From the NCBI GenBank assembly GCA_029858755.1, contig JAOUEK010000086.1, positions 1-7,408 of the forward strand: 7,408 nucleotides of DNA, written 5' to 3'. Made by a program: the position numbers and the translations under genes. Numbering within the stretch: the stretch's first letter is position 1; each line of letters begins with the position of its first letter. The notes beneath the pieces are model-generated. The model did no database searches, was not told the origin of the DNA, and worked only from the letters and a program-made list of their open reading frames with translations. Positions 5,586 to 7,408 of the stretch are shown one piece after another. This DNA is from Thermoleophilia bacterium. GTDB taxonomy: Bacteria > Actinomycetota > Thermoleophilia > Gaiellales > Gaiellaceae.

Positions 5586-7220
5586 ATGGCCGCCTACGAC
5601 GCCGTCTTCGTCGGCTCGGGCGTGAATGCGCTCGCCGGGGCCGCGCTGCTTGCACAGGAGGGCTGGAGCGTCTGCGTGCTCGAGCGGGAGGAGCGCCTCG
5701 GCGGCTGCATCTACACGAGCGACGAGCTCACGCTGCCCGGCTTCACGCACGAGGTGCTGGCCTCGTGGCACCCGCTGTGGACGGGGGGCGCGGCCTACGG
5801 AGAGCTCAAGGACGCCCTCGACCGTCGCGGGGTCGAGTACCTGAACACGGACCTCCCCACCGGCACCGCCTACCCGGACGGGTCCGCGGCGTTCGTGTGG
5901 GCGTCGCTCGAGGGCAACGTGGCTGAGCTCGACCGCCACGCCGCCGGTGACGGCGCTGCGTGGCAGGCGTTCTTCGACGGCTTCATGGCGAACGCCGACC
6001 TCGCGTTCGGCCTGCTCGGAACCGAGCTCTGGTCGAGCGCCGGCCTCTCGCTCGGCCGCACGGCGTACCGCCGCCTCGGCCGCCGCGGCCTGCTCGAGTT
6101 CGCCGGGGGCACGCTCGTGACCTGCCGCGACTGGGTGACGGCGACGTTCGCGAGCGAGCGGGCCCACGGGCTGCTCGCGCCCTGGGTGCTGCACACCGGG
6201 CTCGGCCCCGACCAGGCGACGTCCGGCTTCATGACCCAGGTGATCGCAGCCGCGCTGCAGCTCGGGGGGATGCCCGTCCCGAAGGGCGGCGGTCGGGCGC
6301 TCGTGGAGGGGCTGGCGGGCATCGTCCGCGACGCGGGCGGCGAGGTGCGCTCGGGCGCCGACGTCGAGCGCGTGCTCGTCGCGGGAGGTCGCGCGACGGG
6401 CGTGCGGCTGACCGACGGGGAGGTGATCTCTGCAGGGCGCGCGGTGGTCGCAGGCGTGACGCCCACGCAGCTCTACGGCCGCCTGCTCGCAGACGGCGGT
6501 GTCCCGGCGCCGGTGACGGCCGCCGCCGAGCGGTTCCGCTACGGCCGCGCCGAGATGCAGATCCACCTGGCGCTCGACGCACCGCCCAAGTGGAGCGGAG
6601 ACCGGGCTGACGAGCTCTCCCGGGCCGCCATCGTCCACGTCACGCCGGGGCTCGACGGTGTCTCGCGCGCCGTCAACGAGGCGGAGCGCGGACTGCTGCC
6701 GGCGGAGGCCACGATCGTGTGCGGCCAGCCCTGTGCCGTCGACCCGTCGCGGGCGCCGGACGGGACGTCGATCGTCTGGATCCAGCTGCAGGAGCTGCCC
6801 GCGGGGCGGGTGAAGGGGGACGCCGCCGGCGAGCTCGACGTCGGCGACGGCAGCTGGACGGACGAGCTGCGCGAGGCGTACGCGGACCGCATCGTCGCGC
6901 GGCTGGGCGCGTCGATCTCCAATCTCGAGCGCGCCACGCTGAAGCGCGTCGTGCTCTCCCCCGCCGACATCGAGGCCCTGAACTGCAACCTCGTCGGCGG
7001 GGACATCTACGCCGGCTCGTGCGCGCTCGACCAGAACCTCCTCTGGCGCCCCCTGGCCGAGACGCCGGGGCATCGGACACCGGTGGACGGCCTGTGGCTG
7101 GTCGGCGCGAGCACGCACCCAGGCCCGGGGCTCGGCGGCGGCTCCGGATACCTCGTGGCGAAGGCCTTGACGAAGCCGCCGCTCGCCAAGCGTCTTCTTG
7201 CAAAGATTCCAGGACGCTAG
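5586..7220 (+). CDS. FAD-dependent oxidoreductase, PYROXD2 / phytoene-desaturase-like (COG1233 type)
   Basis: A 544-residue flavoprotein of the amine oxidase/CrtI superfamily. The N-terminal dinucleotide-binding motif is VGSGVNALAGAALLAQEGW at residues 9-27 (GxGxN), followed by the ribose-binding acidic residue Glu33 in VCVLERE and the LGG turn at 38-40. PVPKGGGRALVEGLAGIVRD (230-249) and the segment GGEVRSGADVERVLV are the second conserved block. GGDIYAGSCALDQNL (471-485) matches the GG.IFHG..SLDQ region of PYROXD2-like proteins, and GLWLVGASTHPGPGLGGGSG (502-521) is the C-terminal FAD-contacting motif. Length suits a full protein. ATG 5586 is chosen because the nucleotide-binding motif follows nine residues later and no other in-frame start lies upstream. 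Family members act on carotenoids and other hydrophobic or still unknown substrates, so the substrate cannot be named. It is divergent from the hydroxylase operon and likely co-transcribed with the next gene. Confidence 0.9.
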   Translation: MAAYDAVFVGSGVNALAGAALLAQEGWSVCVLEREERLGGCIYTSDELTLPGFTHEVLASWHPLWTGGAAYGELKDALDRRGVEYLNTDLPTGTAYPDGSAAFVWASLEGNVAELDRHAAGDGAAWQAFFDGFMANADLAFGLLGTELWSSAGLSLGRTAYRRLGRRGLLEFAGGTLVTCRDWVTATFASERAHGLLAPWVLHTGLGPDQATSGFMTQVIAAALQLGGMPVPKGGGRALVEGLAGIVRDAGGEVRSGADVERVLVAGGRATGVRLTDGEVISAGRAVVAGVTPTQLYGRLLADGGVPAPVTAAAERFRYGRAEMQIHLALDAPPKWSGDRADELSRAAIVHVTPGLDGVSRAVNEAERGLLPAEATIVCGQPCAVDPSRAPDGTSIVWIQLQELPAGRVKGDAAGELDVGDGSWTDELREAYADRIVARLGASISNLERATLKRVVLSPADIEALNCNLVGGDIYAGSCALDQNLLWRPLAETPGHRTPVDGLWLVGASTHPGPGLGGGSGYLVAKALTKPPLAKRLLAKIPGR

Positions 7221-7221
7221 C

Positions 7222-7408
7222 GTGCGCCTCGGCCTCTCGGAGATCTCGACGGTGGGTGCGTCGTTCGCGGAGGACGTCGCCGCATACGCGGCCGCAGGCT
7301 TCGACGCGATCGGGATCTGGGAGTTCAAGCTGCCGCCTGACGACGACGCAAACCGGGCGCTGCTGGCCGAGCACGGGCTGGCCGTCGCGAACTGCGTCCC
7401 CGCCGTCC
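7222..7408 (+). CDS. TIM-barrel sugar phosphate isomerase/epimerase-like protein, N-terminal part (3'-truncated)
   Basis: GTG 7222-7224 opens a frame that runs to the window end, giving 62 residues. The start follows the oxidoreductase stop (TAG 7218-7220) by one base and has AGGA (7211-7214) seven bases upstream, so the two genes almost certainly share an mRNA. The protein begins RLGLSEISTVGASFAEDV, then YAAAGFDAIGIWEFKL, then LLAEHGLAVANCVPAV. This is the first beta strand, first helix and 'a.GfdgIgiwe' second strand of AP-endonuclease-2/xylose-isomerase-type TIM barrels, the family that includes sugar phosphate isomerases/epimerases and hydroxypyruvate isomerase. Metal-binding residues lie further on and are outside the window, so activity cannot be judged. 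Confidence 0.8.
   Translation, partial: MRLGLSEISTVGASFAEDVAAYAAAGFDAIGIWEFKLPPDDDANRALLAEHGLAVANCVPAV

Noticed and set aside
5573..5926. Small gene starting at ATG 5573 behind the strong Shine-Dalgarno
   Set aside because: Its product is Arg-rich with no motif and overlaps the oxidoreductase dinucleotide-binding region in another frame. It is kept only as part of the start-signal question.
5400..7328. 642-codon open frame on the minus strand opposite the oxidoreductase
   Set aside because: Composition is Arg/Ala/Gly/Val-rich low complexity with no recognisable domain, and it runs across the FAD subunit start and the divergent promoter gap. It reflects the rarity of stop codons at high GC.

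Overview
The window is GC-rich and densely coded, with frequent GTG starts and 4-base gene overlaps. This fits a high-GC actinobacterium. The protein sequences have the feel of the Thermoleophilia (Gaiella/Solirubrobacter-like soil actinobacteria), but that placement is an impression and no marker gene is present to test it.

Layout. (1) Bases 1-1164 (+) hold the C-terminal helical-repeat part of a large protein that begins outside the window, probably an AAA-ATPase/TPR signalling protein of the type often fused to a class III nucleotide cyclase. (2) Bases 1165-1251 are the gap between convergent genes, with a strong 15-bp hairpin that probably terminates transcription from both sides. (3) Bases 1252-5517 (-) form one tight operon, read right to left: FAD subunit, [2Fe-2S] subunit and molybdenum subunit of a xanthine-oxidase-family hydroxylase, then a CoxG-like SRPBCC protein. 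All three internal junctions are the same 4-base GTGA stop/start overlap. (4) Bases 5518-5585 are a 68-bp divergent control region with a perfect palindrome. (5) Bases 5586-7408 (+) hold a PYROXD2/CrtI-like FAD oxidoreductase and, one base after its stop, the start of a TIM-barrel protein of the sugar phosphate isomerase/epimerase type, cut by the window end.

How they may work together. Subunit order and cofactor motifs match aerobic CO dehydrogenase (CoxM-CoxS-CoxL plus CoxG). The active-site loop of the large subunit, however, reads PNRGYSR. It is neither the copper-binding AYxCSFR of true CO dehydrogenase nor the AYRGAGR of form II enzymes, so the enzyme is better called a molybdenum hydroxylase of unknown substrate. 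With a divergent flavin oxidoreductase and a TIM-barrel isomerase/epimerase, the region looks like an oxidative catabolic module for an unidentified organic substrate. That functional link rests only on gene neighbourhood. No RNA genes, mobile elements, CRISPR arrays or long repeats were seen.
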